Below are positions 1 through 8,975 of a DNA stretch of 64,000 bases, in pieces (within the stretch, counting starts at the first letter, position 1; each line of letters starts with the position of its first letter). The DNA lies in NCBI GenBank assembly GCA_964563545.1, contig CAZLXB010000011.1, positions 1 through 64,000 on the forward strand. The letters are read 5' to 3'. The notes under the pieces are model-generated. The model searched no databases. It was given only the letters and a program-made list of their open reading frames with translations, and was not told the DNA's origin. This DNA is from Casp-actino8 sp964563545 (lineage in GTDB: Bacteria > Actinomycetota > Acidimicrobiia > Acidimicrobiales > Ilumatobacteraceae). A program made the position numbers and the translations under genes.

Positions 1-404
1 AGGGTCATGCCGATGTAGCCGGTGAGACCCGAGGCCAGACAGCCGAGGATGAATGCGACCGTGCGGAAGAGACCCGACTGGGCGAACGACAGGGCGGTCT
101 CGCCGTCTTCGGACTTCAGGATCTCAGTCGAGGTGACGAACACGATGACCGCAAGCGGGATGAGGATCACCGCAATGGTCTTGAACTGGCGCTTCAAGTA
201 GGCCCAGGCGCCTTCCTGGATCGCGGCCGCGATCTCGCGCATCTTGGGCGAACCCTCCGGTTCGGCCATGACCTTGCGAACGAGGAAGAAACCGACACCG
301 AGGGCCAGGATCGCGGCGGCGGCCGACAGCCACAACACCGCCCACTCGCCACCTCGGAGGGTGAACTGCTGCCAACCGCCTTCAGCGGCAAAGAATGAAG
401 ACAC
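1..404 (-). CDS. hppA: Membrane-bound proton/sodium-pumping pyrophosphatase, N-terminal part
   Basis: This is the first 134 codons of a membrane pyrophosphatase, which couples PPi hydrolysis to H+ or Na+ export across the cytoplasmic membrane; the rest lies beyond the left edge. The start is GTG at 404, with AGGAG about 7 bases upstream. Seen: a hydrophobic segment at residues 20-43, the family motif EIAAAIQEGAWAYLKRQ near residue 57, a second membrane span near 78-92, and the family-typical end GLASGLTGYIGM-like stretch (here CLASGLTGYIGM). The pumping ion cannot be told because the diagnostic residues lie further on. It is divergent from sdhC, with a 267-base region between them. Confidence 0.9.
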   Translation of the reverse strand, partial: MSSFFAAEGGWQQFTLRGGEWAVLWLSAAAAILALGVGFFLVRKVMAEPEGSPKMREIAAAIQEGAWAYLKRQFKTIAVILIPLAVIVFVTSTEILKSEDGETALSFAQSGLFRTVAFILGCLASGLTGYIGMT

Positions 405-427
405 CGATCTCTCCTCGAGACTCTTGG

Positions 428-461
428 GGGCGACCCGGACGGTCGCCCGCTAGGGGCGACC
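428..461. promoter_or_regulatory. Three alternating 8-mers forming two mutually exclusive hairpins before hppA
   Basis: GGGCGACC occurs at 428-435, its reverse complement GGTCGCCC at 441-448, and GGGCGACC again at 454-461, spaced every 13 bases. The middle copy can pair with either neighbour, so only one hairpin can form at a time. The nearer hairpin ends just upstream of the hppA Shine-Dalgarno. A TAnnnT box (TACACT, 470-465 on the minus strand) would start RNA inside the outer copy, so the repeats may instead be protein-binding sites. The rest of the 405-671 gap holds no gene I can see. Confidence 0.5.
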
Positions 462-671
462 GAGAGTGTAGGGACAAAGAGGCTGGGCAGGCGACTTTGG
501 ACACATCCGGACGACGACCACACGCGCCGGAAGTGGCGGCGAAATCTGCAACCCCTTTCACAGGGTCGGTTGCGAGGGTCGAGAAGGGTCAGGACTAGCG
601 TCAGCCCTGGCTCACCGTGGGGTGATGTCCGACCGGCCCGTGGCCGGCAGTCTCGAAAGGCGCAGGTTTCC

Positions 672-1448
672 ATGGCGCAGACAGTGATGAAGACGGGAGT
701 CGCCCGGGGCCCGGTGTCGGGCACGGCGACGGGCCGCTCCCGTAAGAAGAAGCCCTTCCTCCTCGACCTCTACGGCACGGCGGTGGGCAAGAAGTACGCC
801 ATGGCCATCAGCGGCATCGGCTTGCTCGGATTCGTTCTCTTCCACATGATCGGCAACCTCAAGATGTACTTGGGGGCCGAAGACCTCAATCACTACGCGC
901 ACTTCCTCGAGCGCCTGCTGTATCCGATCCTTCCCGAGAAGGTGTTGCTCTGGATCCTGCGCGCTGGGCTCATCGGCATGGTGGTCATCCATATCCACGC
1001 CGCGTACTCGCTGACGGTGCTCAATCGTCAGGCCCGGCCCGTGAAGTACCAGAGCAGCCGCGATTATCAGGTGGCGAGTTTCGCCAGCCGATCCATGCGA
1101 ATCACCGGCGTGGTGGTGCTCCTCTTCGTGATCTGGCACCTGCTCGACCTCACCTTCGGCGTGGTCAACAGCTACACGAACACCAAGGGTGAAGACGGTC
1201 TGAAAGATGTCTACGGCGCCGTCGTGCACTCGTTCGACCGTCCGGTCGTGGCGATCTTCTACATCGTGGCCAACATCGCCCTCGGCGTGCACCTCTTCCA
1301 CGGTGTGTGGAGCCTTTTCCAGTCGCTCGGCTGGAACAACCCTCGTTTCAACAAGTGGCGCCAAGCCATGGCCACCGCTTTCGCGACCATCGTGGTGGTC
1401 GGAAACGTCTCGTTCCCCGTTGCCGTGATGGCCGGCATCGTCGGCTGA
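672..1448 (+). CDS. sdhC: Succinate dehydrogenase cytochrome b subunit (b558 type)
   Basis: Membrane anchor of complex II, 258 residues, carrying haem and passing electrons from SdhB to menaquinone. The chosen start is ATG at 672 (MAQTVMKTG); upstream codons give an unlikely Arg-rich sequence. About five membrane spans are visible, with histidines typical of the di-haem single-subunit anchor: LFHMIGNLKMYLG, HAHFLERL, VVIHIHAAYSL, IWHLLDLTFG and GVHLFHGVWSLF. There is no separate sdhD, as expected for this type. It heads the sdhCAB operon, 16 bases before sdhA. Confidence 0.93.
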   Translation: MAQTVMKTGVARGPVSGTATGRSRKKKPFLLDLYGTAVGKKYAMAISGIGLLGFVLFHMIGNLKMYLGAEDLNHYAHFLERLLYPILPEKVLLWILRAGLIGMVVIHIHAAYSLTVLNRQARPVKYQSSRDYQVASFASRSMRITGVVVLLFVIWHLLDLTFGVVNSYTNTKGEDGLKDVYGAVVHSFDRPVVAIFYIVANIALGVHLFHGVWSLFQSLGWNNPRFNKWRQAMATAFATIVVVGNVSFPVAVMAGIVG

Positions 1449-1464
1449 TCGAAAGGACACCTCC

Positions 1465-3387
1465 ATGACGATCACTCTCAACTCCAAGATCCCCACCGGT
1501 CCGGTTTCGGACGCGTGGGACACCTACAAGGCCGACGTCAAGCTCGTCGCGCCCAACAACAAGCGCAAGTTCAAGGTCATCGTGGTGGGCACCGGCCTGG
1601 CCGGCGCCTCGGCGGCGGCCTCGCTCGCCGAACTCGGCTATCAAGTCGATGCGTTCACGTTCCACGATTCGCCGCGTCGTGCGCACTCGATCGCCGCGCA
1701 GGGTGGCATCAACGCAGCGAAGAACTACCAGGGAGACGGCGACAGCGTTCACCGCCTCTTCTACGACACCGTCAAGGGCGGCGACTTCCGCGCTCGCGAA
1801 GGCAACGTGTATCGCCTCGCACAGGTGTCGGTGAACATCATCGACCAGATGGTCGCCCAGGGCGTTCCGTTCGCTCGTGAATACGGCGGTCTCCTCGACA
1901 ACCGCTCCTTCGGTGGTGCGCAGGTGAGCCGTACCTTCTACGCGCGTGGCCAGACCGGCCAGCAATTGCTCCTCGGCGCGTATCAGCAGTTGGCGCGTCA
2001 GATCGGCCTCGGCAACGTGCGTCTGTTCAACCGCACCGAACTCGTCGACGTCGTCACCGTGGACGGCCGTTGCGCCGGCATCGTCACCCGCGACCTCATG
2101 ACGGGAGCGATCACATCGCACGCCGCGCATGCCGTCGTGCTCGCCACCGGTGGCTACGGCAACGTGTTCTTTCTCTCGACCAACGCCATGGCATGCAACG
2201 TCACCGCGGCGTGGCGCGCGCATCGTCGGGGCGCATTCTTCGCCAACCCGTGTTACACGCAGATCCACCCCACCTGCATTCCGCAGAGCGACGAGACGCA
2301 ATCGAAGCTCACGCTGATGTCGGAGTCGTTGCGCAACGACGGCCGCGTCTGGGTTCCGCAGAACCCCGATGACAACCGTTCACCTGACCAGATCCCGGAG
2401 AACGAGCGCGACTACATCCTCGAGCGTCTGTATCCGAGCTACGGCAACCTCGCCCCACGCGACATCTCGTCGCGCGCCGCCAAGCGCGCCGTCGACTCCG
2501 GTCGTGGAGTGGGTCCGCTCAAGAACGGTGTGTATCTCGACTTCAGCGACGCGATCCGCCGTCTCGGCAAGGACGTCGTGGAGGAGCGTTACGGAAACCT
2601 CTTCGAGATGTACGAGCGCATCGCCGGCGAGAACCCGTACGACGTGCCGATGCGCATCTACCCGGCATCGCACTACACGATGGGTGGCGTCTGGGTCGAC
2701 TACGAGCTCATGACCACCATCCCCGGTCTCTACGCGGCCGGTGAAGCCAACTTCTCCGATCACGGCGCCAACCGTCTCGGTGCGTCGGCCCTCATGCAGG
2801 GTCTGGCCGACGGCTACTTCGTGTTGCCGTACACGATCGGCAATTACCTCGCCCCGATGCTCAACAAACCGATTCCCGGCACCGATCACCCGGCGTTCAA
2901 GGAAGCCGAGATGGCCGCAACCGCGCGGTTCGAGGGCTACCTGAATATCAAGGGCACGCGCTCGCCCGATTGGTTCCACCGTGAACTCGGCAAGATCATC
3001 TGGGACTACTGCGGTATGGAGCGCACGCAACAGGGCCTCGAGAAGGCGTTGTCGGAACTGCCCGCGTTGTACGAGGAGTTCCAGAAGGACCTTCGCGTCA
3101 CCGGTGATGGCGCGAGCCTCAATCAGACTCTCGAGAAGGCCGGACGAGTGGACGACTTCTTCCAGCTCGGCATGCTCATGTGCCGCGATGCCCTCGAGCG
3201 CAACGAGAGCTGCGGCGGACACTTCCGCGCCGAGTACCAGACCGATGAGGGCGAGGCCCTGCGCGATGACGAGCGCTTCGCCCATGTCGCCGCCTGGGAA
3301 TGGACCGGCGATCCGACCAAGTCGGTGCGCCACACCGAAGCCCTCGAGTTCAACACCGTCCATCTCGCGACCCGGAGCTACAAGTGA
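1465..3387 (+). CDS. sdhA: Succinate dehydrogenase flavoprotein subunit
   Basis: Catalytic subunit of complex II, 640 residues, oxidising succinate to fumarate with covalently bound FAD. Seen: the dinucleotide-binding VVGTGLAGASAA near residue 41, the flavin-attachment histidine in RRAHSIAAQGGINAAKN (H74), the substrate-site HPTCIP, the SHYTMGGVWVD stretch, and GLYAAGEANFSDHGANRLG near the C-terminal part. Length fits the long SdhA proteins that pair with b558 anchors. The start follows a GAAAGGACACC leader. Its stop overlaps the sdhB start by four bases, which suggests translational coupling. Confidence 0.97.
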   Translation: MTITLNSKIPTGPVSDAWDTYKADVKLVAPNNKRKFKVIVVGTGLAGASAAASLAELGYQVDAFTFHDSPRRAHSIAAQGGINAAKNYQGDGDSVHRLFYDTVKGGDFRAREGNVYRLAQVSVNIIDQMVAQGVPFAREYGGLLDNRSFGGAQVSRTFYARGQTGQQLLLGAYQQLARQIGLGNVRLFNRTELVDVVTVDGRCAGIVTRDLMTGAITSHAAHAVVLATGGYGNVFFLSTNAMACNVTAAWRAHRRGAFFANPCYTQIHPTCIPQSDETQSKLTLMSESLRNDGRVWVPQNPDDNRSPDQIPENERDYILERLYPSYGNLAPRDISSRAAKRAVDSGRGVGPLKNGVYLDFSDAIRRLGKDVVEERYGNLFEMYERIAGENPYDVPMRIYPASHYTMGGVWVDYELMTTIPGLYAAGEANFSDHGANRLGASALMQGLADGYFVLPYTIGNYLAPMLNKPIPGTDHPAFKEAEMAATARFEGYLNIKGTRSPDWFHRELGKIIWDYCGMERTQQGLEKALSELPALYEEFQKDLRVTGDGASLNQTLEKAGRVDDFFQLGMLMCRDALERNESCGGHFRAEYQTDEGEALRDDERFAHVAAWEWTGDPTKSVRHTEALEFNTVHLATRSYK

Positions 3388-4160
3388 GCAACCACCTTTC
3401 CAATCTCACCCTCAAGGTCTGGCGTCAGTCCGGACGCGACGACTCCGGGCACTTCGAGTCGTACAAGATCGACTCGATCTCGGACGAAGCGTCGTTTCTC
3501 GAGATGCTCGACGTGCTGAACGAGAAGTTGATCGGTGACAACAAGGAACCCGTCACCTTCGACCACGACTGTCGTGAGGGCATCTGCGGAACCTGTTCGC
3601 TCATGATCAACGGTCAGGCCCACGGCCCCGAGCGCGCCACCGCCACGTGTCAGCTGCACATGCGCAAGTTCAAGAGCGGCGACGAGATCGTGATCGAGCC
3701 GTGGCGAGCCTCGGCGTTTCCGATCATCAAGGACCTCATGGTCGATCGTTCGGCCTTCGACCGCATCGTGGAGTCGGGTGGCTTCATCACCGCCCCGACC
3801 GGTGGCGCTCCGGATGCCAACCTCATCCCGATTCCCAAGCCCGTGGCCGATGCCGCCATGGACTCGGCCCAGTGCATCGGCTGCGGAGCCTGTGTGGCGG
3901 CTTGCCCGAATGGTGCCGCCAATCTCTTCACGGCGGCCAAGATCTCGCACCTCAACTTGCTGCCGCAGGGACAAGCCGAGCGCTACAAGCGTGTGGAGGC
4001 CATGGTCGAGACCATGGACGAGTACTTCGGATCGTGCACCAACCACGGTGAGTGTGAGGCCGCATGTCCGAAGGAGATCTCGATCGACGTGATCGCCCTC
4101 ATGAACAAGGACTACCGCGCCGCCAAGTTCAAGAACCGCAAGGAACTCAGCCGCAACTGA
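3384..4160 (+). CDS. sdhB: Succinate dehydrogenase iron-sulfur subunit
   Basis: Electron-transfer subunit of complex II, 258 residues. It starts with GTG at 3384, inside the GTGA overlap with the sdhA stop. The [2Fe-2S] cysteines are in DHDCREGICGTC (C63, C68, C71) plus C89; the ferredoxin-like half has CIGCGACVAACPNG (C164, C167, C170, C174), followed by CTNHGECEAACPKEI, giving the other cluster ligands. The gene ends one base before the stop of the convergent glycoside hydrolase gene. Confidence 0.96.
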   Translation: MSNHLSNLTLKVWRQSGRDDSGHFESYKIDSISDEASFLEMLDVLNEKLIGDNKEPVTFDHDCREGICGTCSLMINGQAHGPERATATCQLHMRKFKSGDEIVIEPWRASAFPIIKDLMVDRSAFDRIVESGGFITAPTGGAPDANLIPIPKPVADAAMDSAQCIGCGACVAACPNGAANLFTAAKISHLNLLPQGQAERYKRVEAMVETMDEYFGSCTNHGECEAACPKEISIDVIALMNKDYRAAKFKNRKELSRN

Positions 4161-6341
4161 TCACGCGTGGGCGACGAAGGTGGTGTACCGGTTGGTCGCC
4201 ACCACGTCGCCGCATTGCAGCGTGAGATCGAGCGTGATCGGGCCTGGCGCGTAAGGCGCCACCATCTCGACCTCGCCTACCCGGGTGCATTCGTCGGGAA
4301 GGATGTCGCCTTCCCACTTCCACTCGCGTCGTTCCCCGCCGGCCTCGACCACCGCTGACACTTCGGTGTCGGCGAGCGAGTCGTGGCGATCGCTCACTGC
4401 GTGAACGGCCACGCGAAGGCGTGTACCACCTTCGATCGTGGCGGGAAGTCGGTCGGCCACGACGATCACGGGTCGGCAGACCTCGGCGAGCGCCGTGTAA
4501 CCAAGTTTGGGAACGCGTTCTGAATCGAGGACGCTCCACGACACCATGGGCATCGCGTCGTTGAGGGCGAACATGCAAAAGCCCCCGGTGGGCCGGTACT
4601 TCAAACGGCGAAGAGTCTCGATGTGATGCTTGATGAGTTCGGCCTGATATCGCTGCGTGGCATCGCGCCACTCCTCGAAGCTGTCGAAGGCGGCCGGTGG
4701 CACGTGCAGGTCGAAGATCTCCTGCTGGAGTCCGTGTTCGCGACGCAGGTGATCCCAATCGAGATCAGGCCACTTGGTCGTGTCGATGAAGTCGGCCGAA
4801 TTCGGAACGGCCTGGGCGCCGAATTCGCTCACGAAGCGCACGAGCCTCGGGATCTTGGCCGCGAATCCGGGCAGATCTCTTTCGTTCCCGTGATACCAAC
4901 CGAAGTAGAGGTGGCTGTCGGTTCCTTCCAGCATCGGCAAGTGGGGGAGAACCCCACTGTGTGCGACCACCGGTCGGGTCTCGTCGGTGCGTTCGAAGGC
5001 TCGCTTGACCCATCGATCGAGGATGCTCTTGTTCCAACTCGGCAATTGGTGTCCAGCGAGGAAGGGCAAGGCGAGTTTCTTGGCGTCGAAGGTGTCCCCG
5101 TCACCGATGCTGAGCGAGAACGGCTCGTTGTGCGCGCACCACATGACGATCGAGGGGTGATGACCGATCACCGACACCGCTTCCTCGGCCTGTCGCACCG
5201 CCTCGCGACGGATCTGGCGGGCGTAGCCCCACTGCAGGGGGAAGTCCTGCCACACGAGGATGCCCATTTCATCGGCCGCGTCGTAGAGCTCTGGTCGGGA
5301 GATGTGTCCGTGCACGCGCACCAGATCGAGTCCGGCCTCCTTGGCCAGTTCGATGTCGCGTCGGAGTTCGTCCGGCGATGCATCGCCGAGCGCAGCACGA
5401 GTGGGGGCGAGGTTGGCGCCCTTCACGAAAAGTCGCTCACCGTTCACCGAGAAGATCCAGTCCTGCACCGCGACCTCGCGAAGTCCGGTACGCCGCGACG
5501 TTTCGTGGCTCAGCACGTTGTCGGTGAACACTTGCAGCGTCACGGTCGTGAGCGGCTGCGCACCGAGCGACCACGGCCACCAGAGTTGTGGGTCGTCGAT
5601 GTCGATGTTCCAGTCGATCGAATTGAGCCCGACGGCGAGAGTGCGCTCTTGTTCGTCGGCCACGAGCCCGTCGACGAGGGTTACGAGCTTGACCGGACGC
5701 TCGGTGGCGCTGTCGAGGCGCGCGCGGAGCCGAAGGTGCGCACGGACATCGTTGGCGTCGCGACACAACACGTTCCAGGCGTCGATGCGCACCGGGCCGG
5801 TTCGTTCCAGACGAAGCCCGCGCCACAACCCGCCCGGATTGAACGACGGTGAAATGCAATCCCAGTGCTGGAACACGCCGGTGATGTTGCGCTTGGCGCG
5901 CTTGTCACGTTGCGGCGAACACGTGGCGGCCACAGCGAGAACGTGTTCGTCGTCGAGGCGCGACAACGCCGTGATGTCGTACGCGTGGGGCACGAAGTAA
6001 CCCTCGGGATCGCCGAGATAGGCGCCGTCGAGCCAGACGTCTCCTTGGTAGAAGATTCCGTCGAGCACGATGAATCGACGTTCGGCTTCGGCGGGTGGAC
6101 CAGCGACGAACGAGGTCCGATAGAGCAGCGGCCGTTGGTTGTCGGCGAAGACCGGATCGGATTGCCAATGTCCGGGCACATTGATCGTGGGCCACTCGTC
6201 GTCTTCCACGTCGAGTCCCACACCGGTACGCAAGATGTCGTCGGTGGCCGGAGTGACCCGCCACGGACCCGTGAAGTCGTGCAACGTCCACGGGTCGGCC
6301 ATGTGCGCTCGTGAAGTCGACCGTGTCCGACTCTCGGCCAT
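4161..6341 (-). CDS. Glycoside hydrolase family 2 protein (beta-mannosidase/beta-galactosidase type)
   Basis: About 726 residues, probably cytoplasmic as no signal peptide is visible. The order fits GH2: an N-terminal sugar-binding jelly roll (PGHWQSDP ... YRTSF ... LDGIFYQGDVWLDG), an Ig-like domain, then a TIM barrel with GANLAPTRAAL, the acid/base glutamate in MWCAHNEPF (E406) and the nucleophile glutamate in VSEFGAQ (E506). The substrate cannot be read from sequence; the W-C-x-H-N-E form leans towards beta-mannosidase relatives. Start ATG at 6341 is favoured because TACGGT ends 6 bases upstream; ATG at 6302 is the alternative. Confidence 0.85.
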   Translation of the reverse strand: MAESRTRSTSRAHMADPWTLHDFTGPWRVTPATDDILRTGVGLDVEDDEWPTINVPGHWQSDPVFADNQRPLLYRTSFVAGPPAEAERRFIVLDGIFYQGDVWLDGAYLGDPEGYFVPHAYDITALSRLDDEHVLAVAATCSPQRDKRAKRNITGVFQHWDCISPSFNPGGLWRGLRLERTGPVRIDAWNVLCRDANDVRAHLRLRARLDSATERPVKLVTLVDGLVADEQERTLAVGLNSIDWNIDIDDPQLWWPWSLGAQPLTTVTLQVFTDNVLSHETSRRTGLREVAVQDWIFSVNGERLFVKGANLAPTRAALGDASPDELRRDIELAKEAGLDLVRVHGHISRPELYDAADEMGILVWQDFPLQWGYARQIRREAVRQAEEAVSVIGHHPSIVMWCAHNEPFSLSIGDGDTFDAKKLALPFLAGHQLPSWNKSILDRWVKRAFERTDETRPVVAHSGVLPHLPMLEGTDSHLYFGWYHGNERDLPGFAAKIPRLVRFVSEFGAQAVPNSADFIDTTKWPDLDWDHLRREHGLQQEIFDLHVPPAAFDSFEEWRDATQRYQAELIKHHIETLRRLKYRPTGGFCMFALNDAMPMVSWSVLDSERVPKLGYTALAEVCRPVIVVADRLPATIEGGTRLRVAVHAVSDRHDSLADTEVSAVVEAGGERREWKWEGDILPDECTRVGEVEMVAPYAPGPITLDLTLQCGDVVATNRYTTFVAHA

Positions 6342-6347
6342 GAGTCC

Positions 6348-6353
6348 ACCGTA
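6348..6353 (-). promoter_or_regulatory. -10 box TACGGT for leaderless start of the GH2 gene
   Basis: TACGGT on the minus strand ends 6 bases before the ATG at 6341, so transcription would begin at or next to the start codon. No Shine-Dalgarno sequence lies between. This supports the 6341 start. Confidence 0.5.
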
Positions 6354-6412
6354 GTGGAGAAGCCCGCGCGGCCGTCGCCGTCCCCGCTGACGAGGTGGTG
6401 CGATGGGAGGGT

Positions 6413-6418
6413 TACTGT
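6413..6418 (+). promoter_or_regulatory. -10 box TACTGT for leaderless start of the AAA+ gene
   Basis: TACTGT ends 6 bases before the ATG at 6425. No ribosome binding site is present in the six bases between, consistent with a leaderless transcript. Confidence 0.5.
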
Positions 6419-6424
6419 CGTGCC

Positions 6425-7837
6425 ATGAGCAGCACCGCACATCCTTCGACCATTCGTGAACTGCGGGCCTCGGGCTGGGTGTCGCGTCCGGTGAAAGAGG
6501 AGATGCGGCTCAATGCCGTGGCCCGGATCTCGGCCGGTGAACCGCTCTTCGAAGGTGTGCTCGGTTACGAGGACACCGTCATGCCGCTCCTCGAGAACGC
6601 GATCCTCGCCGGCCACGACGTGATCTTCCTCGGCGAGCGTGGTCAGGCCAAGACGCGCATGATCCGCAGTCTCACGAACCTCCTCGACGAGTGGATGCCC
6701 ATCGTCGCCGGCAGCGAGATCAACGACGATCCCTACGCGCCGGTGTCGAAGCACGCTCGTGATCTCGTGGCCGAGCACGGTGACGACACGCCGATCGAGT
6801 GGGTGCATCGCGACTCCCGCTTCGGGGAAAAGCTCGCCACGCCCGACACCTCGATCGCCGACCTCATCGGCGAAGTCGATCCGATCAAGGTCGCCGAGGG
6901 TCGCTACCTGAGCGACGAACTCACACTGCATTACGGACTCGTTCCTCGTACGAACCGCGGCATCTTCGCCATCAACGAACTGCCCGACCTCTCCGAGCGC
7001 ATTCAGGTGGGCCTGCTCAACGTTCTGGAGGAACGCGACGTCCAGGTTCGCGGCTACAAGATCCGGTTGCCCCTCGACGTGTTGCTGGTGGCCTCGGCCA
7101 ACCCGGAGGACTACACCAACCGCGGTCGGATCATCACACCACTCAAGGATCGTTTCGGCAGTCAGATCCGGACGCACTATCCGCTCGATACCGACACCGA
7201 GGTGCAGATCATCCGTCAGGAAGCGCGGCCGCCGTCGGTCGGCGACGTGAAGGTGGTCGTTCCCTCGTACATGGAACGCGTCGTGGCCACGTTCAGCCAG
7301 TTGGCCCGTAGCAGCAGCCAGGTGAACCAGCGCAGCGGTGTGAGCGTGCGCCTCAGCGTGAGCAACTACGAAGTCATGGCCGCCAATGCGTTGCGGCGCG
7401 GTCTACGTCTCGGTGAGCGGTACGTCGTTCCGCGCGTATGCGACCTCGACGCCTTCGCTTCGGCGTCGGGCGGCAAGATCGAGATCGAGGCGCTCGAAGA
7501 CGGCCGTGAGGGTCAGGTGTTGCGCGATCTCGTGAAGTCGGCCGTGCTCACGGTGTACCGCGAAGTGGTCCGACCCGAACTCGCCGGAGCGGTGCTGACC
7601 GCTTTCGAAGAAGGCGCCACCGTGAGCACCGGTGAAGACGTCCCCTCGGCCACCCAGGCGGCGCTGGCTGAGCAGATCCCGGCCTTCAAGCCGGTACTCG
7701 ATCAACTCCTCGAGGGCGACACGAGTGCCGCTGCGGTGGCGGCCGGTGTCGAGTTCGTGCTCGAGGGCCTGCATTTGTCGAAGCGGCTCAACAAGGATGC
7801 GAGTTCGGCTTCGGGCGGCACGTACCGCGCGCGCTGA
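6425..7837 (+). CDS. MoxR/magnesium-chelatase ChlI-like AAA+ ATPase
   Basis: 470 residues. The AAA+ core shows Walker A in FLGERGQAKTRM, Walker B in IFAINELPDL, and the post-Walker stretch LLNVLEERDVQVRGYKIRLP typical of ChlI and MoxR ATPases; sensor 1 lies in LVASANPEDY. Such ATPases usually work with a von Willebrand factor A protein encoded next door to remodel or metallate a client. Here no such partner follows: the next gene is on the other strand, three bases away. Function is therefore open; tetrapyrrole metal insertion is not implied. Confidence 0.85.
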   Translation: MSSTAHPSTIRELRASGWVSRPVKEEMRLNAVARISAGEPLFEGVLGYEDTVMPLLENAILAGHDVIFLGERGQAKTRMIRSLTNLLDEWMPIVAGSEINDDPYAPVSKHARDLVAEHGDDTPIEWVHRDSRFGEKLATPDTSIADLIGEVDPIKVAEGRYLSDELTLHYGLVPRTNRGIFAINELPDLSERIQVGLLNVLEERDVQVRGYKIRLPLDVLLVASANPEDYTNRGRIITPLKDRFGSQIRTHYPLDTDTEVQIIRQEARPPSVGDVKVVVPSYMERVVATFSQLARSSSQVNQRSGVSVRLSVSNYEVMAANALRRGLRLGERYVVPRVCDLDAFASASGGKIEIEALEDGREGQVLRDLVKSAVLTVYREVVRPELAGAVLTAFEEGATVSTGEDVPSATQAALAEQIPAFKPVLDQLLEGDTSAAAVAAGVEFVLEGLHLSKRLNKDASSASGGTYRAR

Positions 7838-7840
7838 AAC

Positions 7841-8221
7841 TCAGCGACCGAGTTTCGCTTCGACTTCTTTCAGGGCCGCCACGACCCGGTCGGTCTCGCT
7901 GCGGTGCTCGTGCACGAGGCGAACGAGCCAGAAGCGCATGAAGCGGGCCACCGAGTAGCGAATGAAGAGCGCGGTTCCGAGTACGACGAGCGCGAGTCCG
8001 ATGAACGTGCCGGTGGCGAGGAACGCCACCTGATCGCCGAGGTCGGTGGTGCCACTGGCCTGGAATCCGCCCACGACCGCCAGCACCACGCCGGCCACGA
8101 GGGCGATCACTCCGATGACGAGCAGGATGCGCTCGCGATCGCCGCGTGCGCCTCGCAACTTGAGTTCGCCGATTTCCTGGGTGAAGGCCTGGATGCGGTC
8201 GTCGTTCACTTCTGACTCCAT
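7841..8221 (-). CDS. Small membrane protein, unrecognised
   Basis: 126 residues. N-terminal acidic and basic stretch (MESEVNDDRIQAF), then two hydrophobic segments near residues 31-51 (LLVIGVIALVAGVVLAVVGGF) and 66-85 (VAFLATGTFIGLALVVLGTALF when read continuously), and a charged C-terminal helix rich in E, K and R (HEHRSETDRVVAALKEVEA). I do not recognise a family. It lies 40 bases downstream of livF on the same strand, and could be carried on the importer transcript, but nothing else links it to transport. Confidence 0.65.
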   Translation of the reverse strand: MESEVNDDRIQAFTQEIGELKLRGARGDRERILLVIGVIALVAGVVLAVVGGFQASGTTDLGDQVAFLATGTFIGLALVVLGTALFIRYSVARFMRFWLVRLVHEHRSETDRVVAALKEVEAKLGR

Positions 8222-8261
8222 TCACTTCGGGATCCGTGGGGATCGTCGATCGGGAGAATCG

Positions 8262-8975
8262 TCACGTCGGTGTCGATCCTAGATAAGCGCCGGCGAGGAC
8301 GTCCTCGCCGATCTGGTCGGCTGGTCCGGCGGCCTGCACCGCACCGTGGGCGAGCACCACGGCCCAATCGGCCACTCCGAGCACGGTGCGGGCGAACTGC
8401 TCCACCACGAGGACCGAAACTCCGTCGTCGGCAATCGTCACAACTTGTTCGTAGAGCTCGGCCACGATCTTGGGTGCGAGACCCATCGAGAGTTCGTCGA
8501 GAAGCAGGATGGCGGGCTCGGTGGCGAGCGCACGGGCGAGTGACAACATCTGCTGTTCACCGCCCGACATCGTGCCGGCCAGTTGGTTGCGCCGCTCGGA
8601 AAGTCGGGGGAAGCGTGCATACGCACGTTCCTCCACGTCGGCGAGTTTGAATCCGGTGAACGTGGCCATGACGAGGTTCTCGCGCACCGTGAGGTTGGGG
8701 AAGATGCCGCGTCCTTCGGGAATGGTGCACAAGCCGGCCCGCGCGAGGGCGTCGGGGCGCGCGCCGGTGACGTCGCGTCCGGCGACCATCAACTGCCCCG
8801 ACGTCGGACGCAGGAGCCCGCTCACGACTTTGATGGTCGTGCTCTTGCCGGCGCCGTTCGGCCCGAGCAGGACGACCACTTGGCCGCGACCCACCGCGAA
8901 AGAGAGATCGTGTAGTACCTCGATCGCGCCGTAGCCGGCGCGGATGTTGCGGAGTTCGAGGATGGGACCGGTCAC
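8262..8975 (-). CDS. livF: Branched-chain amino acid type ABC transporter, ATPase LivF
   Basis: Cytoplasmic ATPase of about 237 residues. GTG at 8975 is chosen because it overlaps the livG stop by four bases and gives the usual LivF length. Walker A is GPNGAGKST, the signature is TMSGGEQQMLSLARAL, Walker B is ILLLDELSMGLAP, and the switch histidine has changed context (VLVVEQFARTVL, with Q where H is often absent in LivF). It pairs with LivG to drive the LivHM permease upstream. The true substrate could be amino acids, amides or other small acids. Confidence 0.93.
   Translation of the reverse strand: MTGPILELRNIRAGYGAIEVLHDLSFAVGRGQVVVLLGPNGAGKSTTIKVVSGLLRPTSGQLMVAGRDVTGARPDALARAGLCTIPEGRGIFPNLTVRENLVMATFTGFKLADVEERAYARFPRLSERRNQLAGTMSGGEQQMLSLARALATEPAILLLDELSMGLAPKIVAELYEQVVTIADDGVSVLVVEQFARTVLGVADWAVVLAHGAVQAAGPADQIGEDVLAGAYLGSTPT

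Noticed and set aside
2380..3363. Long open frame on the strand opposite sdhA
   Set aside because: It is the mirror of a well-conserved flavoprotein; long antisense frames are expected in GC-rich DNA and its protein has no recognisable motif.
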